From CAYZXT01 sp964482515 (lineage in GTDB: Bacteria > Elusimicrobiota > Elusimicrobia > FEN-1173): DNA of 64,000 nucleotides. The notes under the pieces were generated by a model. It ran no database searches, was not told where the DNA came from, and was given only the letters and a program-made list of their open reading frames with translations. The position numbers and the translations under genes were made by a program. The DNA lies in contig CAYZXT010000007.1 in NCBI GenBank assembly GCA_964482515.1, positions 1-64,000 of the forward strand, given 5' to 3'. Shown piece after piece: positions 37,260 through 47,007 of the stretch (position 1 is its first letter; every line of letters begins with the position of its first letter).

Positions 37260-37325
37260 CGGTCACGAGCGCCGGAAAAGGGGGAGGACATATTCCCCCG
37301 ACGGCAGAAAGTTTTGAGGAATTCC

Positions 37326-38876
<1,551 letters not shown>

Positions 38877-38895
38877 AGTCCGAGGGAGAAGCATC

Positions 38896-40308
38896 ATGGG
38901 AAAAACATTGTTCGACAAAGTTTGGGACCTGCACGCGGTCCGCGAGTTGCCCAACGGGCAGACGCAGCTTTTCATCGGGCTGCATTTGATCCATGAGGTC
39001 ACCAGTCCGCAGGCGTTCCAGATGATCCGCGAGAAGAAACTAAAAGTCGCGCACCCGGAATTGACTTTCGCGACCTTCGACCACATCGTGCCGACGGAAA
39101 ACCAGGCGCGTCCCTTCGCCGACGGCCTGGCGGAGGAGATGCTGCAGGCCCTGGAAAAGGGCACGAAGGAATTCGGCATCAAGCTTTTTGATTTCGCGAG
39201 CGGCCATCAGGGCGTCGTGCACGTGATTGGGCCGGAGATGGGACTGACGCAGCCCGGCATCACCGTGGCCTGCGGTGATTCCCACACCGCCACCCACGGG
39301 GCTTTCGGCGCCATCGCTTTCGGCGTCGGCACCACGCAGATCCGCGACATCCTGGCGACGCAGTCCCTGGCCATGTCCCGCCCAAAAGTGCGGCGCATCC
39401 GCGTCACCGGAAAGCTCGCCAAGGGCGTCTACGCCAAGGACGTGATCCTGGCCATCATCCATAAGCTCGGCGTCAACGGCGGCATCGGCTACGCCTACGA
39501 GTTCGCCGGCCCCGTCATCGAGAACATGACCATGGAAGAGCGGCTGACCGTTTGCAACATGGCGATCGAGGGCGGCGCGCGCTGCGGATACATCAATCCC
39601 GATCAAACCACGTTCGATTATTTGAAGGGCCGGACCTATGTCCCCAAGGGCGCGGACTTCGACAAGGCCGTGGCCTATTGGAAGAGCATGGCTTCGGACA
39701 AGGACGCGGTCTACGCGGATGATGTGGAACTCGACGGAAACAAGATCGAACCCTACGTGGCCTGGGGCATCAACCCCGGACAGGCCCTCGGCGTCAGCGA
39801 GAATCTACCGAAACCCGAAGATGCGGCCAACGGGCAGCGCGCGTCGCTGGAAGAGGCCTATAAATTCCTTTCTTTCGAGCCGGGCAAACCCGTGACGGAC
39901 ATCCCCATCAACGTGGCGTTCATCGGCTCCTGCACCAACGGACGCATCTCGGACCTGCGCGAAGCCGCCAAGATCGCCAAGGGCCGGCAAGTGGCCAAGG
40001 GCGTAAAGGCGCTGGTGGTCCCCGGCTCCCAGGAAGTGGCCAAGCAGGCCGAGTCCGAGGGGCTGCACGAGATTTTCCGCGCCGCCGGTTTCCAGTGGCG
40101 CGCCGCGGGCTGTTCCATGTGCCTGGCCATGAACCCGGACAAACTGAAGGGCCGCGAGATATCGGCCTCCAGCTCCAACCGGAACTTCATCGGACGCCAG
40201 GGAAGCCCGACTGGCCGCACGCTCCTCATGAGCCCGGCCATGGTCGCGGCCGCCGCCATCGAAGGACATGTCACCGACGTGCGGAAGATGATGGGAGAAA
40301 AAATATGA
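38896..40308 (+). CDS. leuC: 3-isopropylmalate dehydratase large subunit (LeuC)
   Basis: LeuC with LeuD isomerises 2- to 3-isopropylmalate, and citramalate to methylmalate. It is an aconitase-family Fe-S protein: GDSHTATHGAFGAIAFGVGT near 131, GSCTNGRISDL near 343 and the C-x2-C of GCSMCLAMNPD near 408. At 470 aa it is the standard bacterial type. Its stop overlaps the leuD start (ATGA), giving 1:1 coupling. Confidence 0.97.
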   Translation: MGKTLFDKVWDLHAVRELPNGQTQLFIGLHLIHEVTSPQAFQMIREKKLKVAHPELTFATFDHIVPTENQARPFADGLAEEMLQALEKGTKEFGIKLFDFASGHQGVVHVIGPEMGLTQPGITVACGDSHTATHGAFGAIAFGVGTTQIRDILATQSLAMSRPKVRRIRVTGKLAKGVYAKDVILAIIHKLGVNGGIGYAYEFAGPVIENMTMEERLTVCNMAIEGGARCGYINPDQTTFDYLKGRTYVPKGADFDKAVAYWKSMASDKDAVYADDVELDGNKIEPYVAWGINPGQALGVSENLPKPEDAANGQRASLEEAYKFLSFEPGKPVTDIPINVAFIGSCTNGRISDLREAAKIAKGRQVAKGVKALVVPGSQEVAKQAESEGLHEIFRAAGFQWRAAGCSMCLAMNPDKLKGREISASSSNRNFIGRQGSPTGRTLLMSPAMVAAAAIEGHVTDVRKMMGEKI

Positions 40309-40919
40309 CCCTCGATTCGAAGATCACAAATATAAAAGGGAAAGCCGTCGCCGTCCCGGGCGACGACATCGATACGGACCGCATCATGCCGGCGCGCTAC
40401 CTGCGCTGCGTTACTTTCGCGGAGATCGGTCAGTATACCTTCCAGGACGTGCGCTTCACGCCCGAGGGAAAACAGAAAGAACATCCTTTCAACGATCCCC
40501 GGTATAAAGACGCCTCCGTGCTGCTCGTGAACAAGAACTTCGGCTGCGGCTCCTCCCGCGAGCACGCGCCCCAGGGGATCCACCGCTGGGGGATCAAAGC
40601 CATCATCGGCGAGTCCTACGCGGAAATTTTTTGGGGGAACTGCACGGCCATCGGCATGCCGGCGGTCACGGTTTCCGAGGCGGACATGAAGAAGTTGATG
40701 GCGGCCGCGCAGCGGAATCCCGTCGAGGTTGAGCTTGATTTGGTCAAGAAAGAGGCGCATTGCGGCGATTTGCGCGTGCCCATCGACATGCGCGAATCCT
40801 TCCGGCAGAGCTTCCTGGAAGGCACGTGGGATTCCACGGCGACGCTCATGGCCGGCCAGAAAGAATTGAAGCAGTCCGCGGAACGCATTCCTTACCTGCG
40901 CTGGCTGAAGGCGTCTTAG
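40305..40919 (+). CDS. leuD: 3-isopropylmalate dehydratase small subunit (LeuD)
   Basis: LeuD is the small, swivelling subunit of isopropylmalate isomerase. Hallmarks are VPGDDIDTDRIMPARYL near residue 17 and NKNFGCGSSREHAPQ near 74, which bind the substrate carboxyl. The ATG at 40305 lies in the leuC stop and gives 204 aa; an in-frame start 70 codons earlier inside leuC is not real. A PilZ gene follows 4 nt later. Confidence 0.96.
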   Translation: MTLDSKITNIKGKAVAVPGDDIDTDRIMPARYLRCVTFAEIGQYTFQDVRFTPEGKQKEHPFNDPRYKDASVLLVNKNFGCGSSREHAPQGIHRWGIKAIIGESYAEIFWGNCTAIGMPAVTVSEADMKKLMAAAQRNPVEVELDLVKKEAHCGDLRVPIDMRESFRQSFLEGTWDSTATLMAGQKELKQSAERIPYLRWLKAS

Positions 40920-40923
40920 GCGG

Positions 40924-41298
40924 ATGAGCACCCGAATGCCCATCGAAAATCGCCAGCATCGCCGCGCCGGCGCCGAGTTCGTCGCGGAGCTTTACCAGGA
41001 GGACGGACGCACGCTCACGGGCGTGGCGCGCGTGCTCAACCTGTCCGAGTTCGGCGCCTGCATCGAGTCCTCCAGCCCCGTGCCGGACAGCGGAACCATC
41101 GTCATCCGGCTGTTGCTCGGCAAGCGCCACCTGCTGACCTTGCCCGCCCACGTGAAGTGGACGAAGCCTCGGGCCCGGGTCCGCGAATACGGCCTGGCCT
41201 TCGGCCAGGTGCCGGAAACCATGAAGACCCTGATCCGGAAGTTCGTGGAGGAGTACTTCAGTCACGTGGAAAAGCGGCCGAACGAGCCGCTCGCTTAA
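40924..41298 (+). CDS. PilZ domain protein
   Basis: A 124-aa single PilZ domain. The c-di-GMP-binding signature is intact: RxxxR in RQHRR near residues 10-14 and NxSxxG in NLSEFG near 39-44. Such proteins respond to c-di-GMP and regulate by contact with a partner. It lies between leuD and leuB with only 4 nt to leuD, so it is probably on the leu transcript. Why a c-di-GMP receptor is in a leucine operon is not evident. Confidence 0.88.
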   Translation: MSTRMPIENRQHRRAGAEFVAELYQEDGRTLTGVARVLNLSEFGACIESSSPVPDSGTIVIRLLLGKRHLLTLPAHVKWTKPRARVREYGLAFGQVPETMKTLIRKFVEEYFSHVEKRPNEPLA

Positions 41299-41340
41299 GA
41301 TTTTGACCAGACGGAAATTTAAATTACCTAGGAGTCCATT

Positions 41341-42456
41341 ATGAGCGCGACACAAGTTTCCCCGAAAGCCGCATCCGCCGGAGCGAAAGGCGCCAAATCC
41401 TATAAGATCGGCGTCATGGCCGGCGACGGGACGGGCCCGGAAGTCATCCGCGAAGGTCTGAAGGTGTTGAAAGCGGTGGGCGAATCCGAAGGGATCAAAT
41501 TTGAATTGGTGGACTACGACCTGGGCGGCGAGCGCTATAAGAAGACCGGCGAAATCCTGCCGGAGTCCACGCTGAACGAGCTCCGCCAGCAGGACGCGAT
41601 ATACCTGGGCGCCATCGGCCATCCGGACGTGAAACCAGGCATCCTGGAAAAAGGCCTCCTCCTACGGATGCGCTTCGAGCTCGACCAATACATCAACCTC
41701 CGGCCTGTCAAACTTTATCCCAATGTGGATTGCCCCCTGAAGAACAAGGAGCCGAAGGACATCGATTTCGTCGTGGTCCGGGAAAACACCGAGGGACTCT
41801 ATGCTGGCGCGGGCGGGACGCTGAAGAAGGGCACGCCGGACGAAATCGCCGTTCAGGAATCCATCAACACGCGCAAGGGCGTGGAGCGCTGCCTCCGCTA
41901 TGCCTTCGAATACACCCGGGCGCGGAACAACCCCAAGGGCAAGAAGCTGACGCTCTGCGGCAAGACGAACGTCCTTACCTATGCGTTCGACCTCTGGGAA
42001 CGTGCGTTCTATGAGGTGGCTAAGGAATATTCCGACGTGAAGACCGATTACGCCCACGTGGACGCCACCACCATGTGGATGGTGAAGAACCCCGAGTGGT
42101 TCGACGTGATCGTCACCGACAACATGTTCGGCGACATCATCACGGACCTGGGCGCCATGATCCAGGGCGGCATGGGCATCGCGGCGGGCGGCAACATCAA
42201 CCCCGAAGGTGTGTCCATGTTCGAACCCATCGGCGGCTCCGCCCCGAAGTACACGGGACAGAACATCATCAACCCGCTGGCCGCGATCTGCGCCGGCGGC
42301 ATGATGCTGGAGACTTTGGGCGAGAAGAAGGCGGGCCAGCGCGTGGAGCAGGCGGTGTTCAAGCTGCTCGACAGCGGCCAGCTGAAAAGCCTCGCGGCCG
42401 GCAAGATGGGCATGAGCACGTCGGAAGTCGGCGACTGGCTGGCGAAGAACATCTAA
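41341..42456 (+). CDS. leuB: 3-isopropylmalate dehydrogenase (LeuB)
   Basis: An isocitrate/isopropylmalate dehydrogenase family enzyme that oxidises 3-isopropylmalate and, in the citramalate route, methylmalate. GDGTGPEVIREGLKVL opens the fold near residue 28. Metal ligands lie in TDNMFGDIITDLG near 259. FEPIGGSAPKYTGQNIINP is the NAD loop. The substrate-loop Arg residues are in RFELDQYINLRP. The first 20 residues are an Ala/Ser/Lys-rich tail. It could belong to the related 'type 2' LeuB group; its position in the leu run supports LeuB. A terminator lies just after its stop. Confidence 0.9.
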   Translation: MSATQVSPKAASAGAKGAKSYKIGVMAGDGTGPEVIREGLKVLKAVGESEGIKFELVDYDLGGERYKKTGEILPESTLNELRQQDAIYLGAIGHPDVKPGILEKGLLLRMRFELDQYINLRPVKLYPNVDCPLKNKEPKDIDFVVVRENTEGLYAGAGGTLKKGTPDEIAVQESINTRKGVERCLRYAFEYTRARNNPKGKKLTLCGKTNVLTYAFDLWERAFYEVAKEYSDVKTDYAHVDATTMWMVKNPEWFDVIVTDNMFGDIITDLGAMIQGGMGIAAGGNINPEGVSMFEPIGGSAPKYTGQNIINPLAAICAGGMMLETLGEKKAGQRVEQAVFKLLDSGQLKSLAAGKMGMSTSEVGDWLAKNI

Positions 42457-43275
42457 ATGCCCCGGCGCGGTTTCATCAGCGCTTTGCGAGAAACGGCCTG
42501 GAAACCCCAGGCCGTTTTTTTATGGGGACTGTTTTTGCTTGCGCAGGTCCCGCTCGCGGCGGAGTCCATGCCGGTCCTGGTTGAATTGTTCACGTCCCAG
42601 GGCTGCTCCAGTTGTCCACCGGCCGACGAGATGCTGTCGAGTTGGGGGAGGGAATCTTTCGAACGGGGGGAGATCATTCCTCTGGCGTTCCACGTGGATT
42701 ACTGGGACAGGATAGGCTGGAGGGACCCCTTCGGCGACAGGTCCTACACCGACCGGCAGAAGCGCTACGCGAAGGCTTTCCGTTCCGAGACCATCTATAC
42801 GCCGCAGCTGGTGATGGGGGGACGAGTGGAGTTCAACGGCTCTAACCTTCGCCGGGCCAAAGAGGAGCTTCTTTCTCTTCAGAAAGAGGGACCTTTGGCC
42901 CAACTTAAAGTGAGCACCGCGGTGAGCGTTTCGAGTGTGCTCGTTTCGGCGACGGCAAAATCCATAAAACCGGAATCCGGCGGGAAGAAAATACTCCAGG
43001 CCTATTTGGCGGTGTTCGAAAACGATCTGGAGACGGACGTTTTGCAGGGCGAGAATTGGGGGAAAATACTGAAGAACGATTTTGTGGTGCGCCGGCTGGT
43101 GGGCCTCGGGTTCTTGGCCTTGAACTCCGAGGAAGAGGCCAGTTGGTCGCTGGACGTCCCGCTCGATCCCGCCTGGGACCGCGCGAACCTCGGAGTCGCG
43201 GTTTTTCTGCAGGACACGGACACCATGGCCGCGGACGCTGCGACCGGGTTTTTCCCTATCGAAAAAAAGAAGTAG
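42457..43275 (+). CDS. Exported DUF1223 thioredoxin-like protein
   Basis: The body of this 272-aa protein is DUF1223: LVELFTSQGCSSCPPADE gives a C-x2-C near residue 50 on a thioredoxin-like fold. An N-terminal hydrophobic stretch (about 21-34) and Ala-Ala near 36 look like a signal peptide. The ATG directly follows the leuB stop. An intrinsic terminator (42491-42521) lies inside the first 22 codons, so either transcription is attenuated here or the true start is later. If ATG 42570 were the start the signal peptide would be lost, so I keep 42457. Confidence 0.75.
   Translation: MPRRGFISALRETAWKPQAVFLWGLFLLAQVPLAAESMPVLVELFTSQGCSSCPPADEMLSSWGRESFERGEIIPLAFHVDYWDRIGWRDPFGDRSYTDRQKRYAKAFRSETIYTPQLVMGGRVEFNGSNLRRAKEELLSLQKEGPLAQLKVSTAVSVSSVLVSATAKSIKPESGGKKILQAYLAVFENDLETDVLQGENWGKILKNDFVVRRLVGLGFLALNSEEEASWSLDVPLDPAWDRANLGVAVFLQDTDTMAADAATGFFPIEKKK
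42491..42521 (+). terminator. Intrinsic terminator overlapping the DUF1223 start
   Basis: A perfect 11-bp stem (AAACGGCCTGG with CCAGGCCGTTT) around loop AAACC is followed by a T-run. It is 35 nt after the leuB stop, the expected place for the leu operon end, but it is also inside the next open reading frame. Confidence 0.8.
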
Positions 43276-43301
43276 TCCCGCCGGCCGGACATCGGCCTAA
43301 G

Positions 43302-44330
43302 CTACAAGACCAAAACCACCTTGCCGAAGTTCTTGCGCGACTCCAGATAGCGGTGCGCGTCGGCGGCTTTTTTGATCGGGAAGACCTTATCCACGACGGA
43401 CTTGAGCTTTCCGCCGGTGAGGTGCCGCAGGGCTTCGCTCAGGGCGGAGCGCGGCCCCAGGTAGCTGCCGTGAACCGTCAGGTTGCGGGCCCAAAGGTAG
43501 CGCAAGTCCGTTTGGACCACGGGTTCGCTCGTGGCGCCGCAGGTGACCAACCTCCCGCCCTTGGCCAGGACGTGGAGGCTCTTCTCGAACACGCTGCCGC
43601 CGATATGTTCAAATACCACGTCGACCCCGCGCTTTTCGGTCAGTCGGCGAACCTCCGTCAAAAAATCTTTCTTTGTGTAGTTGATGACTTCATCGGCGCC
43701 GAGGGCCTTGGCCTTGGGGATCTTCTCGTCCGCCCCGACCGTGGCGATGACGCGCGCTCCCCAGAGTTTGGCGATCTGGATGGCGGCGCTGCCGACGCCG
43801 CTGCCGCCGGCATGGACGAGGACCGTCTCCCCCGCCCGGACCTTCGCCAGGTCGGTCAGCATGTGCCACGCCGTGAGGAACACGAGCGGAAAGGCGGCGG
43901 CTTCTTCAAAAGAAATTTTCTCGGGGATATCGAACACATTGCCGGCAGGCACCGCCGCGTATTCCGCGCAGACGCCGTCCCGGCTCCGTCCCAATAGGTC
44001 GAACTTCGGACAAAGGTGGTCGTGGCCCGTAAGGCACCTGTCGCATTTGCCGCAGGAGAGGCCCGGAGAGACCATCACGCGGCGGCCGATGGGGATGTGT
44101 TTTACGTTCTCCCCGACCTTCTCCACGACGCCGGCCGCGTCGCTTCCGAGTATGTGGGGAAAAGGGATGATGACGTTCGGCATGCCCCGGCGCACCCAGA
44201 GGTCAAGGTGGTTGAGCGCGCAGGCTTTGACGCGGACGAGGACTTGGTCGGGGCCCGTCTTCGGCGCGGAGCGGTCGCCGTAGATCAGTTTATCCGGTCC
44301 GCCGTGCGCTTTGATGAAGAGGGCTTTCAT
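43302..44330 (-). CDS. Zinc-dependent alcohol dehydrogenase / quinone oxidoreductase family protein
   Basis: A medium-chain dehydrogenase of 342 aa. The structural-zinc lobe has four Cys: CGKCDRCLTGHDHLC near residue 93-107. The catalytic zinc site is at C37 (KACALNHLD) and later His. The NAD(P) loop AGGSGVGSAA lies near residue 175 and binds the cofactor. The C-terminus ends HRYLESRKNFGKVVLVL, as in zinc-type quinone oxidoreductases. The substrate is unknown. It is monocistronic and convergent with the DUF1223 gene. Confidence 0.85.
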   Translation of the reverse strand: MKALFIKAHGGPDKLIYGDRSAPKTGPDQVLVRVKACALNHLDLWVRRGMPNVIIPFPHILGSDAAGVVEKVGENVKHIPIGRRVMVSPGLSCGKCDRCLTGHDHLCPKFDLLGRSRDGVCAEYAAVPAGNVFDIPEKISFEEAAAFPLVFLTAWHMLTDLAKVRAGETVLVHAGGSGVGSAAIQIAKLWGARVIATVGADEKIPKAKALGADEVINYTKKDFLTEVRRLTEKRGVDVVFEHIGGSVFEKSLHVLAKGGRLVTCGATSEPVVQTDLRYLWARNLTVHGSYLGPRSALSEALRHLTGGKLKSVVDKVFPIKKAADAHRYLESRKNFGKVVLVL

Positions 44331-44481
44331 TTTATGCCTATTCGAGAGTTCCGGGAGGTGTTGGGAGAGGTCGGCCCATGGGTTGATTTTCTCCTGTCGA
44401 ATGTTGACAGAACCAATATATTATTTGGACGGATGCCCGTCAATTGATTTGAGGGCGATGTGTCCGGGGGAGGGGTATTTT

Positions 44482-44490
44482 TGCTAAAAT
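44482..44490 (+). promoter_or_regulatory. Candidate extended -10 promoter for hisG
   Basis: TGCTAAAAT, 61 nt before hisG, matches an extended -10 like those before cysD and the RNA region. No convincing -35 is present. The 220-nt gap 44331-44550 otherwise shows only a CTGTC/GACAG hairpin near 44395. Confidence 0.4.
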
Positions 44491-44550
44491 TGGCCCTCAC
44501 ACATTTTTCTTCCGGCCCACATCCCCGGACAATCCAGAAGGAGACAATCC

Positions 44551-45423
44551 ATGAAGAAGTTGAAACTGGGCATGCCCAAAGGCAGCCTGCAGGAATCCAC
44601 TATTGAGCTTTTCAAGAAAGCCGGCATCCGCGTGAACGCCTCGGACCGGTCCTATTTTCCGTCCAGCGACGACGAGGATTTGGAAATCATGTTGGTCCGT
44701 TCCCAGGAAATGGGGACCTATGTCGAAGACGGGTTGTTCGACGCGGGCCTGACCGGCAAGGATTGGATCGTGGAAACGGGCGCGAAGGTCCATGAGGTCT
44801 GCGAGTTGACCTACGCGAAGTCCGGTTTCCGTCCCGTCCGATGGGTCCTGGCCGTGCCTGAAGCCTCGAAAATCAAGTCTGTCAAGGATTTGCAGGGTAA
44901 ACGCATTGCCACGGAGGTCGTCAACGTGGTGAAGAAATATTTGGCCAGGAACAAGGTGAAGGCCAAGGTGGAGTTCTCCTGGGGCGCAACCGAAGCGAAG
45001 GCGGGCTTGCTGGTGGATGCCATCGTCGAGCTGACCGAGACCGGCTCTTCCCTGCGCGCAAACAAATTGCGTATCGTCGAGGAAGTGTTGGTGTCGTCCA
45101 CGCGTTTCATCGCCAATAAAAAGGCGTGGCTGGACCCTTGGAAGCGGGAAAAGATCGAGAACATGGCCATGCTTTTGCAGGGCGCCTTGGCCGCCGAAGG
45201 GATGGTCGGTTTGAAATTGAATTTGGACCAGAAGAACCTGCCGAAGATCAAGGAAATCCTTTCCGCCCTCCGCGAGCCCACGATCTCTCAGCTCTCCGCG
45301 CCCGGCTGGATCGCGCTGGAAGTCATCATGAAGGAAAAAGAAGTGAAGAAGAAGCTCCCGGCCCTCAAGCGCGCCGGCGCGGAAGGCATCATCGAATACC
45401 CGCTGAATAAAATCATTTACTGA
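44551..45423 (+). CDS. hisG: ATP phosphoribosyltransferase, long form (HisG)
   Basis: HisG couples ATP and PRPP, the first step of histidine synthesis. At 290 aa it is the long type with a C-terminal regulatory domain (from about residue 215, ending EGIIEYPLNKIIY), so it needs no HisZ and should be inhibited by histidine. The ATP/PRPP region DAGLTGKDWIVETG lies near residue 67. No other his gene is nearby. The Shine-Dalgarno is AAGGAGA. Confidence 0.95.
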   Translation: MKKLKLGMPKGSLQESTIELFKKAGIRVNASDRSYFPSSDDEDLEIMLVRSQEMGTYVEDGLFDAGLTGKDWIVETGAKVHEVCELTYAKSGFRPVRWVLAVPEASKIKSVKDLQGKRIATEVVNVVKKYLARNKVKAKVEFSWGATEAKAGLLVDAIVELTETGSSLRANKLRIVEEVLVSSTRFIANKKAWLDPWKREKIENMAMLLQGALAAEGMVGLKLNLDQKNLPKIKEILSALREPTISQLSAPGWIALEVIMKEKEVKKKLPALKRAGAEGIIEYPLNKIIY

Positions 45424-46989
45424 TTGATCGGACCGCCATCCCGTAAAGTGATGTATCGGATGCTGGCCGGCACTGTATTCCTCGCCGGCCTGTTGGTCCT
45501 GTCTCGGTGGTTTCCGCCCCTCAATACGGATGAGCTAATGCCGTCGGTTCATGGCCACAACTGGCTGTCGGGCCACGGCAACCGCTATTCTCTCTATGAT
45601 GATGTTTTCATCCCTTCCGCTTATGAGTTGCGCGACGCCTTCCCCGACCAGGCGCGTTTTTTTCACAACATATGGACGGGCGTTTGGTTGAAGCTGGGCG
45701 GACGCCGGTACGAGTGGGGCCGGGCCTCTTCGGTTTTCGCGGGGTTCCTGGCATTGGTTCTTTTTTGGGGTCTCGGCCGGACTGAAGATAATCGTCCGCG
45801 CTGGGCCATGGTGGCCCTGGCGGCGTTGAACCCGGCTTTTCTTACGGCGTCGTCGTTGATGAGGCCCGAAGCGTTGCTTCTCATGAGTTCCGTGCTGCTG
45901 GTGTGGATGGCGGTCCGGGTTCCGGACGCGGCGCCATGGAAGAATTGGGTGTTGGGTGTTCTTGGGGGCATGCAAGTCGGCGTTCATCCGAACGCGGCTG
46001 TTTTTTCTCCGGGCTTCCTGGCCTATTTGATCGTTTCGGATGTGGAGTACCGCCGCGCGGGGCCCTTGGTGAAGATTTTATTGGGCTACGCCGCGGGAAT
46101 AAGCCTGAGCCTTGCTTTCGTGGATATGACGAAACTGCTCTTGGCCCAGGAGGTTTTTTTTAAGGCGTTTTTCAAGCCTCCCGTTTTTTCTTTCCCGTGG
46201 CATCCTCTTGGATGGGCGAACGGGACCATTCGTTCCATCCTTGAGGGGAATACGTTCTACGTGAACCCGCGGTTGGCCGGCGGATGGTCGGGCGCATGGT
46301 TCTTCTCGTGGCTGGGATTCGGCGGAATGTGGCTGCTGGCCGTTCTTCGATTCAAGTCGTGGACGCGGCAGGACAGGGCACTCCATGCGGGCCTCGCCGT
46401 GTCGTTCCTGTTCCTCGTGGCGCTTGTGGCGCGCAAGGAAGCCCTCTATTCCGTCGTGCTCTATCCCTTCCTGATCCCGATTTGCGTGAAGGGTATATCG
46501 GTCGTTGGGAACCCGCGCTTTATGTTGTTCGCTCGCTATGCCTGCCTTGGCTTGACCGTCGCCGGCGCGGTTCACTTTTTCAGCTTCGTGCGTGAATACA
46601 AAAAGACATATTCGCCCGTTCCCCGGTGGCAGGGTGACTTGGCGTCTAAAATCGGCGATCCCAACGCGCGTGTGATGGGGCCCAATACGTTCTGGTTCAA
46701 CTGGCCGGCGGACCGTTTCCGCGACATCGGCGCCCTGTTGTATTCCCGTTGGTATTCGGGAGGCGAAGGGGATGTGGGACGATCCCTGAAGGGGTGGAAG
46801 CCGGACGTGGTCGTGGTGGGTCCGGACATCAAGAGGATCATTGGGAAGAACAGGCCGTTCCCGGACGTTTTGGCCGAGACGCTGGAACGGGAGATCAGCG
46901 ATTTGGGGACCGTTGAAACGGGGCCGGGGAACCACGGGGCCTTGGAAATTTATAGAATCCACTGGAACGAGCAGAATGAAAACAGCTGA
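45424..46989 (+). CDS. Polytopic membrane protein, GT-C/GT39-like glycosyltransferase candidate
   Basis: A 521-aa membrane protein with about nine or ten hydrophobic segments in the first 400 residues and a soluble C-terminal part. The NTDELM motif in the first extracytoplasmic loop (about residue 37) sits where GT-C transferases have their acidic catalytic residue, which suggests transfer of a lipid-linked sugar. The overall fit is to GT39-like proteins, but I see no diagnostic sequence. TTG 45424 directly follows the hisG stop; ATG 45451 is a reasonable alternative. It lies 18 nt before gltX. Confidence 0.6.
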   Translation: MIGPPSRKVMYRMLAGTVFLAGLLVLSRWFPPLNTDELMPSVHGHNWLSGHGNRYSLYDDVFIPSAYELRDAFPDQARFFHNIWTGVWLKLGGRRYEWGRASSVFAGFLALVLFWGLGRTEDNRPRWAMVALAALNPAFLTASSLMRPEALLLMSSVLLVWMAVRVPDAAPWKNWVLGVLGGMQVGVHPNAAVFSPGFLAYLIVSDVEYRRAGPLVKILLGYAAGISLSLAFVDMTKLLLAQEVFFKAFFKPPVFSFPWHPLGWANGTIRSILEGNTFYVNPRLAGGWSGAWFFSWLGFGGMWLLAVLRFKSWTRQDRALHAGLAVSFLFLVALVARKEALYSVVLYPFLIPICVKGISVVGNPRFMLFARYACLGLTVAGAVHFFSFVREYKKTYSPVPRWQGDLASKIGDPNARVMGPNTFWFNWPADRFRDIGALLYSRWYSGGEGDVGRSLKGWKPDVVVVGPDIKRIIGKNRPFPDVLAETLEREISDLGTVETGPGNHGALEIYRIHWNEQNENS

Positions 46990-47007
46990 AACCTTAGGAC
47001 CAACTCA

